DNA of 64,000 nucleotides, taken from positions 62,001 through 126,000 of the forward strand of contig VGHQ01000003.1 of NCBI GenBank assembly GCA_016868195.1. Direction: 5' to 3'. A model generated the notes under the pieces. It had not been told where the DNA came from. It made no database searches and saw nothing but the letters and a program-made list of their open reading frames with translations. Shown piece after piece: positions 37,907 to 46,144 of the stretch. The number at the start of each line of letters is the position of its first letter. The first letter of the stretch is position 1. Source of the DNA: Betaproteobacteria bacterium. GTDB lineage: Bacteria; Pseudomonadota; Gammaproteobacteria; Burkholderiales; Methylophilaceae. Position numbers and translations under genes: made by a program.

Positions 37907-38395
37907 TTACTCGTTACCTGTAATTGTTCCTTGCGCACGAACCCATGCAATAACTTTTAATATTTCATCGACTTTAAGTCCGTTTGTAGGATCTGTAGCA
38001 TCCATAATACCTAAGCCTTTTCCGCCCATACCGCCGTTTGTGCCATGCCATAAAGTTTCAAACATACCTTTGTTTGTTGCATCTTTAGGATAACGGAATG
38101 TTGGGCCAATGAGACCTGGGCCTACTTGACCCTTTGCATCGCCACCATGGCATTGAGTGCAAGAATAAAGTCCAAAAAGCTTTTTACCTTTTGCAATCGC
38201 TTCTGCATTACCCACATAAGAATTTTTACCAGTAGCTAAAAATTCTTTTGCTGCCGGCGTATCAAAGAGTGCTGGATCAAGCTTAAATGTACTTCCATCT
38301 GTTGTTTTTACAAACGAAACATCAGCAGATGCGATACCTGCAATTGTCATCATAGAAACTAGAAGCGATGACATGAGTACTTTTTTTACTAACAT
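37907..38395 (-). CDS. xoxG: Cytochrome c of the lanthanide methanol dehydrogenase
   Basis: Periplasmic electron acceptor of XoxF. The 162-residue precursor has a signal peptide (about 1-24, ending IASA), one haem motif CTQCH (79-83), the PGLIGPTFRYP block, and a likely distal Met in the GGMGGKGLG stretch (near M123). It resembles the XoxG/MxaG (cytochrome cL) group in size and in the WHGTNGGMGG region. It lies 157 bp downstream of xoxJ and has its own flanking hairpins, so it may be transcribed separately. Confidence 0.92.
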   Translation of the reverse strand: MLVKKVLMSSLLVSMMTIAGIASADVSFVKTTDGSTFKLDPALFDTPAAKEFLATGKNSYVGNAEAIAKGKKLFGLYSCTQCHGGDAKGQVGPGLIGPTFRYPKDATNKGMFETLWHGTNGGMGGKGLGIMDATDPTNGLKVDEILKVIAWVRAQGTITGNE

Positions 38396-38519
38396 AATTT
38401 CTCCTAAAAAATTGTATGCATTTTGAAGGATGTTTAATCCAAAATATACATTCTAAAATGCGGTTTTAACTTCCTTAAAATCTGAAAAACACTCACTAAT
38501 CTTACTCATTTTTTTAAAT

Positions 38520-38548
38520 AAAGTCACTCATTTCTGAATGACTTTTTT
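38520..38548 (-). terminator. Hairpin after xoxJ
   Basis: AAAGTCACTCA, loop TTTC, TGAATGACTTT: an 11-bp stem with one mismatch, followed on the minus strand by a T-rich stretch. It starts just after the xoxJ stop and probably ends or weakens the transcript before xoxG. The rest of 38396-38519 shows no gene. Confidence 0.65.
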
Positions 38549-38552
38549 AACT

Positions 38553-39425
38553 TTAGTTTCCTATCTTATCCCCTGAAACAGCAGGCTTATAAGGGATCCC
38601 ATAATCATCTAAAATTTTCAAAATTTTAGCTTGATTTCGATCTAATGCCCCTTGAATCATTTCCATGCGGTCTTTATCTTTCTTTCGAACTGCAAGTGAA
38701 ATATTAAACTCTGTCTTACCTTTTATAGTATCGAATGCATTCTTTTCTGATTTAAACTCAGGGATCGGGACAACGACTAGGGGTTCTTTAGCTTTTTTTG
38801 CATAATAACCTCCGAGGGGTCCCCAAATAATCGCAACATCAATTTTTCCTGCCACTAAATCATCGATCATGTGGCCTGGTGATAAATTGAGATCTCTTTG
38901 TAATCGGTAAGGCCGAGCATTCGCCATAAGATCATTATCACGCAACGGGATGGTGGGTGGGCTTTCGCCTACTATGCCAATAATTCCTTTTCTTAGATCC
39001 TCTGATTTCCAATCTTTAATATTATAGTTACTTGATTGACGGTATACGAAGACATAACCTGAACGATAATAAGGTTTGGAGGTGCGTAATGAATCTACAT
39101 CACTGCCCATACCAATAATGACATCGCAGCGTTGTGCATTAATTGTATTTCTTAAATAGCCCTGACGATCAAGCCAAAATTCGTAAGTTAATTCTTTACC
39201 TAAATCTTTCGCTAAAACTTCTGCAATCTTATTTTCAAAGCCCTCACCCTTTTGATTGGAATAGGGTAAATTTTCAGGGTCGGCACACACTCTAAATTCA
39301 TTTTCAGTAGGAATTCGATATGGCATGCCTGGCAAGCCATCTTCACGATCTTGGCCTACAGCGAATACCGATCCAGCTTGAATTGAATTTAAAACACATA
39401 AAGCTAATATTATTTTTTTAAACAT
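38553..39425 (-). CDS. xoxJ: XoxJ/MxaJ-like periplasmic protein of the methanol oxidation system
   Basis: The 290-residue precursor has a signal peptide (about 1-22, ending SVFA) and the fold of family 3 solute-binding proteins: FRVCADPENLPYSNQKGEGFENKI is the methanol-oxidation J-protein start, then RCDVIIGMGSD and VDVAIIWGPLGGYYA-like segments. XoxJ/MxaJ proteins are thought to help mature or activate the PQQ dehydrogenase and not to transport. It lies 119 bp downstream of xoxF, behind a strong hairpin. Confidence 0.93.
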   Translation of the reverse strand: MFKKIILALCVLNSIQAGSVFAVGQDREDGLPGMPYRIPTENEFRVCADPENLPYSNQKGEGFENKIAEVLAKDLGKELTYEFWLDRQGYLRNTINAQRCDVIIGMGSDVDSLRTSKPYYRSGYVFVYRQSSNYNIKDWKSEDLRKGIIGIVGESPPTIPLRDNDLMANARPYRLQRDLNLSPGHMIDDLVAGKIDVAIIWGPLGGYYAKKAKEPLVVVPIPEFKSEKNAFDTIKGKTEFNISLAVRKKDKDRMEMIQGALDRNQAKILKILDDYGIPYKPAVSGDKIGN

Positions 39426-39461
39426 TGTTTTTCCTTGGCAATGAATAATCGTGAGTCCTAT

Positions 39462-39495
39462 AAAAAAAACACCCCGCTTAAAAAGCAGGGTGTTT
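39462..39495 (-). terminator. Strong hairpin between xoxF and xoxJ
   Basis: A 13-bp stem with one mismatch (AAACACCCCGCTT / AAGCAGGGTGTTT) and an AAA loop; on the minus strand it is followed by eight T's. It should end most transcripts after xoxF, leaving limited read-through to xoxJ. A second short palindrome, AACTAAC-A-GTTAGTT, lies between it and the xoxF stop (about 39507-39521). Confidence 0.88.
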
Positions 39496-39544
39496 ATAGG
39501 ACATACTAACTAACAGTTAGTTCTATAAAAAATCTTTCGATTAA

Positions 39545-41419
39545 TTATAGGCTAAATACTGTTAAAGCACCGCCGCCAGGAGCAGCATTGTACTTAGTAA
39601 GTTCAGCATAACCACCAGCAGCGCCAAGAGCGTCTGTTGGGTTAGTTAAGCCAAGGTTCATCGCAACGCCAGCCCAACCACCAATACCTGATAAAACACC
39701 AACGTATTGTTTGCCGCCGTTTGCGTATGTGAATGCATTACCAATCACACCAGAACCCACTTGGAATTTCCAAAGTTCTTTACCTGTCTTAGCGTCAAGA
39801 GCCTTGAACCAACGATCAAGAGTTCCGTAGAACACTAAGTCTGAAGCGGTATTTAATGAACCACCCCAAGCTGAGAACTTCTCTTTGTTGTACCAAGCTT
39901 TTTTGTTAGTCATTGGATCATAAGCAGCGAAGCCACCCATAACACCGTCTGGACCAGCAAACATAGTTAATGTTGCACCAACCCATGGTTGACCTGCTAC
40001 ATACTTAGACTCAACTGGTTCGTATGTCATACATACGTGGTTAAGTGGTGAGTAGATAAGGCCAGTCTTAGGTGAGTAAGATGCTGGTTGTTGATCTTTT
40101 GTACCTAATGCAGCTGGGCAAACACCCTTAGCATTGTAGTCTTGGTGTGTAGAAGCTGTAGCTAACTTGTTAGGTACACCAGATTTCATGTCAATATCAG
40201 TTGCCCAGTTAACAAATGGATGTACTTTTTCTGCAGCAACTAAAACGCCGTTGTCAGCTTGCCATGTGTAAGCAAAACCGTTACGGTCATGGTGCCATGC
40301 ATATGTCTTACCACCATTGTCAAATAAGATCACTTCGTTAATACCGTCGTAATCCCACTCGTCATGTGGAGTCATTTGCATACCCCAGCGTGCAACGCCA
40401 GTGTTTAAGTCACGTGCGAAAACAGTCATTGACCATTTATTGTCGCCTGGACGTACATCTGGATTCCAAACTGATGGGTTACCTGTACCGTAGTACACTA
40501 AGTTTGTTTTTGGATCATATGGCCACCAGCCCCAAACAGAGCCACCACCATGTTGCCAACCATCTTTAACTGCTTGTGGTTTCAACCATGTTGAAAGACC
40601 AAGATCTTTTACGCCACCTTTTAACTTAGCAGTGTCAATTTTCTTGAATGAACCGCCTTGTTTGTTACCACCATTAACGTCTTCATAGACTGATAATGCT
40701 GAGTAAAGTGGTGTGTCTTTGTTAAAGTCTTTGCCGATTAATACTTCGGAATCAGGACCTGTTGAGTAAGCTTTCCAAGCTAACTTGCCGTCTAATGTGT
40801 AAGCTGCCATAAAGCAACGAACACCGAATTCAGCACCAGAACAACCTGTTAAGATTTTGTCTTTAATTACGTGAGGCGCATTTGTGTTTGTAGCACCAAC
40901 TTTAGGGTCATTGTTTTTAGCGTCCCATATTTTTTTACCTGACTTAGCATCCAAAGCAACTAAAGTACCATCGTTTTGTTGTAAGAAGATTTTACCGTCG
41001 CCATAACCAAGACCGCGTGAAACGTTGTCACAGCAGAGAACTGCTTGAACTGATGGATCTTGTTTTGGGAAGTAAGACCAAACGATTTTTTGATTGTCGT
41101 TTAAGTCAAGCGCATAGATGTTATTTGGGAATGCTGTATGAACATACATCATGTTACCAATAACTAAAGGAGCACCTTCATGACCACGGTTTACACCGGT
41201 TGCGAATGTCCATGCTGCTTTAAGGTTCTTTACGTTACCTTGATTGATTTGTGTTAACTTGCTGTATGCTTGATTTGTGTAGTCACCGCGTGGTGCTGCC
41301 CAGTTATCAGCATTAGCAATCGCTTTTTCTTGATCAGCAGCTGCTGAAGCAATCATTGGCATTGCCACTGAAAGACCAGCTACTAAACCAAGAGCTAACT
41401 TGATTTTATTAAGTTTCAT
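39545..41419 (-). CDS. xoxF: Lanthanide-dependent methanol dehydrogenase (PQQ)
   Basis: Periplasmic PQQ enzyme oxidising methanol. The 624-residue precursor has a signal peptide (about 1-27, ending ASAA), a beta-propeller with tryptophan-docking repeats, the adjacent-cysteine disulfide C129-C130, probable metal ligands E197 and N314, the catalytic base D356 and the extra D358 in the WDYDG motif. That second Asp is the known mark of lanthanide-using XoxF; calcium MxaF has Ala there. The insert around 225-290 and the total length fit the XoxF4 clade of Methylophilaceae (inferred). No mxaF or mxaI is in the window. A GGAGA ribosome site precedes the ATG. Confidence 0.97.
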   Translation of the reverse strand: MKLNKIKLALGLVAGLSVAMPMIASAAADQEKAIANADNWAAPRGDYTNQAYSKLTQINQGNVKNLKAAWTFATGVNRGHEGAPLVIGNMMYVHTAFPNNIYALDLNDNQKIVWSYFPKQDPSVQAVLCCDNVSRGLGYGDGKIFLQQNDGTLVALDAKSGKKIWDAKNNDPKVGATNTNAPHVIKDKILTGCSGAEFGVRCFMAAYTLDGKLAWKAYSTGPDSEVLIGKDFNKDTPLYSALSVYEDVNGGNKQGGSFKKIDTAKLKGGVKDLGLSTWLKPQAVKDGWQHGGGSVWGWWPYDPKTNLVYYGTGNPSVWNPDVRPGDNKWSMTVFARDLNTGVARWGMQMTPHDEWDYDGINEVILFDNGGKTYAWHHDRNGFAYTWQADNGVLVAAEKVHPFVNWATDIDMKSGVPNKLATASTHQDYNAKGVCPAALGTKDQQPASYSPKTGLIYSPLNHVCMTYEPVESKYVAGQPWVGATLTMFAGPDGVMGGFAAYDPMTNKKAWYNKEKFSAWGGSLNTASDLVFYGTLDRWFKALDAKTGKELWKFQVGSGVIGNAFTYANGGKQYVGVLSGIGGWAGVAMNLGLTNPTDALGAAGGYAELTKYNAAPGGGALTVFSL

Positions 41420-41703
41420 ATAAATCTCCGTAGTTATTACTAAGGGTTTTAAAAAGAAGTAAACTCTCTAATCACTTTAAATTTTAAAGTGTTTCACTTT
41501 AAGACTCGAAGGTGCTTCGAAGGCTTACTTTCAGCACAATTTGACTTATGCTTAATTAGTAATATATGCCTCTTTTTTTAGAATTGCAACAATTTCGTTA
41601 CAATTTGTTAACATTTTTTTAAGTCTAAATTTTAATTATTCCTGAACTTTGCTAAATTTGTTAAAATACCTAATAAAATCAATAAGAAAGCTAATTATTT
41701 TCT
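41420..41703. promoter_or_regulatory. Divergent xoxF / pip regulatory region
   Basis: 284 bp without a gene between divergent xoxF and pip. It holds the xoxF leader with symmetric repeats (41473-41502) and a short CGAAG-CAC-CTTCG hairpin (about 41506-41521). The remainder is A/T-rich. I could not assign a convincing -35/-10 pair for either gene. Confidence 0.5.
41473..41502. repeat. Three CACTTTAA elements in the xoxF leader
   Basis: CACTTTAA at 41473-41480, its exact inverse TTAAAGTG at 41484-41491 (3-base centre), and a third direct copy at 41495-41502, 22 bp (two helical turns) from the first. The arrangement looks like a binding site for a dimeric regulator or an RNA hairpin in the 5' untranslated region, ~55-85 bases before the xoxF ATG. 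The function is not known. Confidence 0.6.
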
Positions 41704-42669
41704 ATGCCAACTAACTCTATATATACTTTATATCCAGAGATTTCTCCCTATCATGCGACCTGGATAGAAAGACCTCATGGACATAAAATTTATGTCGAAC
41801 TTTCAGGAAATCCCCATGGAAAACCTATTATTTTTCTTCATGGCGGACCTGGTGGTGGAACCAACCCCAAACAAAGGCAATTTTTTGATCCAAAACACTA
41901 CCAAATCATTCTTTTTGACCAAAGAGGCTGTGGGCAAAGTAAGCCCTTAGGAGAAACGAATAGCAATACCACTCAAGATCTTCTATCTGATATGGAAGCA
42001 ATTCGTAAACATTTTGATATAAAGTGCTGGATTATTTTTGGAGGCTCTTGGGGAAGTGCTTTAGCATTAGCTTACGCGACACAATACCCTGAAACGATCA
42101 AAGCACTTATTTTGCGAGGCATCTTCTTAAGTCGTAAAACGGAACTTGATTGGTTTCTGGATAAGGTTAAAGCTTTTTTTCCGGAAGCCCATCAAACACT
42201 GCTTGATTTCTTGCCAAATAATAAACGTGATGATCTTGTAAAAAATTATAGCGAGCTTGTATTTTCAAGTGATTTAAAAATCAGCGGACCTTCATCCATT
42301 GCATGGAATCGTTTTGAAAGTAGCCTTTTAAAATTATTACCTCAAGTAGAAGAGAATAAAACACTGACAGATGAAGATATACAAAATGAAATTGCGCGTG
42401 CACGCGTTCAACTTCATTACATCAAAGATCAATGTTTTATTGATGGCAAAAAAATATTAAAAGAAGTTAAACAGTTGAAAGATATTCCAATAACCATTAT
42501 TCAAGGACGCTATGATATGGTGTGTCCTCCCATTACGGCCTATGAACTTTATCAATGTGTACCACATGCAAATTTTATTATGGTCTCAGATGCAGGACAC
42601 TCAGCCTCAGAACCCTCAATGACAAGCGAACTCGTTAAAGCTACTAATCATTATAGAGCATTAGCTTAA
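41704..42669 (+). CDS. pip: Proline iminopeptidase
   Basis: Alpha/beta hydrolase that removes N-terminal proline from peptides (peptidase family S33). The 321-residue protein has the oxyanion block FLHGGPGGG, FDQRGCGQS, the nucleophile elbow GGSWGSALALAYA, and, towards the C-terminus, GRYDMVCP (Asp) and SDAGHSASEP (His). The length is standard and there is no signal peptide. Its stop overlaps the next gene's ATG by one base (TAATG). Confidence 0.93.
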   Translation: MPTNSIYTLYPEISPYHATWIERPHGHKIYVELSGNPHGKPIIFLHGGPGGGTNPKQRQFFDPKHYQIILFDQRGCGQSKPLGETNSNTTQDLLSDMEAIRKHFDIKCWIIFGGSWGSALALAYATQYPETIKALILRGIFLSRKTELDWFLDKVKAFFPEAHQTLLDFLPNNKRDDLVKNYSELVFSSDLKISGPSSIAWNRFESSLLKLLPQVEENKTLTDEDIQNEIARARVQLHYIKDQCFIDGKKILKEVKQLKDIPITIIQGRYDMVCPPITAYELYQCVPHANFIMVSDAGHSASEPSMTSELVKATNHYRALA

Positions 42670-43907
42670 TGATTAAATTGCATCCGCTTTTCAAAAACCT
42701 TTACCAAAAAAAAGATGAATCACTACCCATCTTCATGATGAAAGAAACATTGGCAGGCTGTAAACGTCACAATGTATTTGGTTTAACTGCATCCTTATCT
42801 TTCTTTTCTCTTTTTGCACTCATTCCGATGATTCTTCTCATTTTCTTTTTCTTAAGTCATTGGTTAGTTAATTCTGAGTTTGCTTTAGGGAGATTAGCAC
42901 TTCTTACAAGTGACTTATTACCGCAAATGAGTAAAAAAATTATGCTTGAAATTTATAAGATATCAAGCCATACCAAAGTATGGGGTATCTTAGGTATATT
43001 AATTTTATTGTGGGCAGCAACCCCCCTCACAAGCTCTCTTCGTGCAAGTCTTCTCATTATTTCAGCGACTGAAGAAGATCCATCATTTCTAAAAAGTAAG
43101 TTTCGAGATATTGTCGCTATTATTGGCATACTTTTACTTTTCTTCTTCTTTACTCTATCAGGCATGGTCTTTCAAAAAGCTGCCATATTCTTTGGCGAAT
43201 ATTTAAGTGTTGTAAATTCACAAATGATTTATTTTGTAAGTTCATTTTCATTTGTTGTTTTGTCTTTAGCACTTTTTAATCGCTTCTTCTTTCCTATTAA
43301 AGTCGATGTAAAACATATTGTTTTAGGTTCGCTACTCACCGCTCTCTTATGGCTTGGACTCAGATCAACTTTCGACATCTTTTTATCATTGAGTCAATCC
43401 TATGGCACCTTTTTTGGTGGCATGAGAAATCTTTTTATTTCACTGATATGGCTTTATCTTAATATCGCATCTTATTTACTTGGTGTAGAGCTTATGGCAA
43501 CACTTCACAAAAAAGATATGTTGTTATTAAAAAAATTATTTGATGACTCCATTCCGCTTTCAAGCACATTCATTCATTATCTTGCTTCGCGTTACGGAAA
43601 TATATACAAGCAAAATGCAATAATTTTTGAGCAAGGCAATCGTGAACATAATGTGTATTATATTGTTCAAGGTTCTGTCAATTTAACTCAAGACGGTCGA
43701 GTGATACGCTCTTTAAAAGCGCATGAATATTTTGGTGAAATGGCAGTGTTAAATGAAACGCCAACTATTGCCTCAGCTATATCGAGTTCAAATGAATCTG
43801 AAATTATTGCGATTCCAAAAGTACATCTAGAAATGATGCTTGCAGACGAACCTAAAGTAGCAATGAAATTTTTAAGAAAAATGTCCTTAAGATTACAACA
43901 ACGCTAA
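42669..43907 (+). CDS. YihY/BrkB membrane protein fused to a cyclic-nucleotide-binding-like domain
   Basis: The 412-residue protein has a YihY/BrkB module (about 20-285) with six hydrophobic segments (starting LTASLSFFSLFALIPMILLI) and a C-terminal cNMP-binding-like domain (about 305-412). The latter contains EQGNREHNVYYIVQGSV and the phosphate cassette FGEMAVLNETPTIASA (355-370). The Arg that normally holds the cyclic phosphate is replaced by Ile (I367), so cAMP binding is doubtful. The YihY family was once called RNase BN, wrongly; its function is unknown. The stop overlaps the convergent TPR gene stop by 4 bp. Confidence 0.85.
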   Translation: MIKLHPLFKNLYQKKDESLPIFMMKETLAGCKRHNVFGLTASLSFFSLFALIPMILLIFFFLSHWLVNSEFALGRLALLTSDLLPQMSKKIMLEIYKISSHTKVWGILGILILLWAATPLTSSLRASLLIISATEEDPSFLKSKFRDIVAIIGILLLFFFFTLSGMVFQKAAIFFGEYLSVVNSQMIYFVSSFSFVVLSLALFNRFFFPIKVDVKHIVLGSLLTALLWLGLRSTFDIFLSLSQSYGTFFGGMRNLFISLIWLYLNIASYLLGVELMATLHKKDMLLLKKLFDDSIPLSSTFIHYLASRYGNIYKQNAIIFEQGNREHNVYYIVQGSVNLTQDGRVIRSLKAHEYFGEMAVLNETPTIASAISSSNESEIIAIPKVHLEMMLADEPKVAMKFLRKMSLRLQQR

Positions 43908-45490
43908 AGTTCTGCAGGTTTTAAATCAAAAGCAATACAGATTCTCTCTTCATTAGAACTAAAAGGTATCGTCCGATGAAAAACGGAAGATGGGAAAAAA
44001 ATAACATCACCAACTTGAGGTAGATATAATTTTTTTTCAAAGTCATCGTGCATTCTTGGGTAATCATCTCCATCAATACTTAATTCAATACCGCCTTCAT
44101 CCGGTTGTTTTTTTTCTTGCGGAATCGCCAAATAAACGGCTCCACTAATCCACCCCTCTTCATGAATATGAGAGTTCAAATGACCACCTGTTTGCATTTT
44201 GACAAACCAAGAACTACTAAACTCAATGTTTTTTGGAAATGCTTTAATAAACATAGAGTCTTCATTTTTATAGTGATCGTAATATTTTTTTATAAGCAAT
44301 GTAATCTCTTGTGACAACCTTTTAAAAGAAGAATCCTTTCGTTTAAAGAGATTCCCTGATGACTGAATCCCATTAATTAATCGACTTTGCATGCGCTCAG
44401 AAATATCAGCTTCGTTAATATCATGTAAGAGTGATTTTAGTAAATCATCCTTAGGATCTTTTAAGGCATTTACTTGTCCATGAAATACAAAGCGAAGTGG
44501 ATCTGGACAAAAATTATAGCGATCTTCTTGATGAAAGTTTTTTGCAAAGTGCGTTGAAAGTGTTGCTAGTAAGGGTGACAAATTCTTTTTAAGCATTGCA
44601 CTATTTAATTCTTTTTCAAAAACATCAAATTGTTTTGTTTTATATAAACAATAAAGTGCGCGCTCTTCCCAATCTTTTATTTGAGAGGCTTTGTAAAATT
44701 CATAAGCCTCCTGAAATTTTTTATTATCATGGAGGAATGTTGCGAGATTGTAATTAGCAATTGGATTTTCTGAATTTAATGATATAGCCTGTCTTAGGTA
44801 TTGATTGGCTTCTGGAATTTTGCCTTGATGCCACAGTGCATCACCTAATACCGAATAAACTTCAGGGTCATTCGGATTCATCTCAATCGCTTTTTGATAC
44901 GATTGAATGGCTTTTTCTAAGTGCCCTTGATTGCGGTAGGCATTGCCTAAATTAAAATGGCCACGGGAATGATCTTGAATGCTAAGCGATTGTTGGAAAG
45001 AGTGAATCGCTAGATCAAAGTTACCTTGCAGCAAATAGACGGCGCCCGCATTACCATATGCTTCGTAAAATCCTGGTTCCAATTCAATTGCTTTTTGATA
45101 TGCGCTCAATGCTTTATCAAATTGGGATTCATTTTGATAAGCAATGCCTAGATTAAAATACGCCACCACCAAATCAGGCTTGATCTGTATTGCTTTTTGA
45201 TAATGCTGAATTGCGCTTTGATTATCGCCTAACTGATAAAGTACTGAACCTAAATTAAATTGCATCTCGGCAAATTGCGGTTGAATTTTTAAAGCATTGC
45301 GATAGCTGTCGGCAGCTTCTTTGAACTTTTTTTGTGCTTCTTGAGATACACCTAAAATATTATGCAAAATCAATTCTTGGGGAAAATCATCTAATAATTT
45401 TTTTGCTTTTTTTTCCGCAAGATGAAATTGCCCTGATTGATGAAGTTGAATTAAATCATTAACATCTGATTGTTTTAAAGCTTTCATCAC
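43904..45490 (-). CDS. TPR-repeat protein with C-terminal 2OG-Fe(II) oxygenase domain
   Basis: The 528-residue protein has about seven tetratricopeptide repeats (residues ~8-275; recurring NLG-AY and A-YQKAI patterns), a linker, and a putative 2-oxoglutarate/Fe(II) oxygenase domain (about 410-525). Possible iron ligands are H441/H443 in HLNSHIHEEGWISGAVYL and H505 in FPSSVFHRTIPF, with R516 in EERICIAFDL for 2-oxoglutarate. The target is unknown; the repeats may bind a protein substrate. There is no signal peptide. It is followed upstream (minus strand) by yqhA, 8 bp away. Confidence 0.82.
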   Translation of the reverse strand: MMKALKQSDVNDLIQLHQSGQFHLAEKKAKKLLDDFPQELILHNILGVSQEAQKKFKEAADSYRNALKIQPQFAEMQFNLGSVLYQLGDNQSAIQHYQKAIQIKPDLVVAYFNLGIAYQNESQFDKALSAYQKAIELEPGFYEAYGNAGAVYLLQGNFDLAIHSFQQSLSIQDHSRGHFNLGNAYRNQGHLEKAIQSYQKAIEMNPNDPEVYSVLGDALWHQGKIPEANQYLRQAISLNSENPIANYNLATFLHDNKKFQEAYEFYKASQIKDWEERALYCLYKTKQFDVFEKELNSAMLKKNLSPLLATLSTHFAKNFHQEDRYNFCPDPLRFVFHGQVNALKDPKDDLLKSLLHDINEADISERMQSRLINGIQSSGNLFKRKDSSFKRLSQEITLLIKKYYDHYKNEDSMFIKAFPKNIEFSSSWFVKMQTGGHLNSHIHEEGWISGAVYLAIPQEKKQPDEGGIELSIDGDDYPRMHDDFEKKLYLPQVGDVIFFPSSVFHRTIPFSSNEERICIAFDLKPAEL

Positions 45491-45498
45491 GAATGCAC

Positions 45499-46017
45499 TT
45501 AGTGGTGCGGTGTATCTTCTGCAATTTTATCCATGATTGCAAAAAGGACGCCTGAGATGATGAAAGTTGCGTGAATGCCTACCATCCATGCCATTTGCGT
45601 ATTCGTTAGTATTTGTCCTGGCGTGGATGCATGCATAAAAGCTTTCAAAAGATCGATGGCAGAAATTGCAACAATTGAGCCGATCAATTTAAGCTTTAGT
45701 CCAGAGTAATCGACCTTACCCATCCAATGAGGTTTATCTTCATGATTATCGACATCGATTTTAGATACAAAGTTTTCGTAGCCGCTAAAGATCACCATGA
45801 TGAGAAGATTTGCAACTAGTGTCATGTCTACTAAAGCCAAAATTGATAAAACAATCTCTCTTTCCGGTGTGTCAACTACCGTCATCATGATATGAAGAAA
45901 TTCTTGGCCAAATTTTATAAGCAAACAAACTAACCCGCCTACCAAGCCCAAATACATAGGGGCTAATATCCATCGACTCTTAAATACAATTTTTTCTAAA
46001 ATTTCTTCAGTCTTCAT
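45499..46017 (-). CDS. YqhA family (UPF0114) membrane protein
   Basis: A 172-residue protein with four hydrophobic segments, beginning IVFKSRWILAPMYLGLVGGL and including ALVDMTLVANLLIMVIFSGYENFVSKID, the core signature of the UPF0114/YqhA family. The function is unknown. The C-terminus is charged and His-rich (EDTPHH). It lies 8 bp before the TPR-oxygenase gene and is divergent from the rodZ-like gene. Confidence 0.9.
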   Translation of the reverse strand: MKTEEILEKIVFKSRWILAPMYLGLVGGLVCLLIKFGQEFLHIMMTVVDTPEREIVLSILALVDMTLVANLLIMVIFSGYENFVSKIDVDNHEDKPHWMGKVDYSGLKLKLIGSIVAISAIDLLKAFMHASTPGQILTNTQMAWMVGIHATFIISGVLFAIMDKIAEDTPHH

Positions 46018-46144
46018 TTGATCTCCATCAGTTATCGTTAATTGGATAAATCATATTATTACCCTATGGCATATATGTTTCAGTAATGATTGAAAAAAAC
46101 TCTTATTAGGATACTATTTTATCTTTACTTTCGTAAATCATTTG

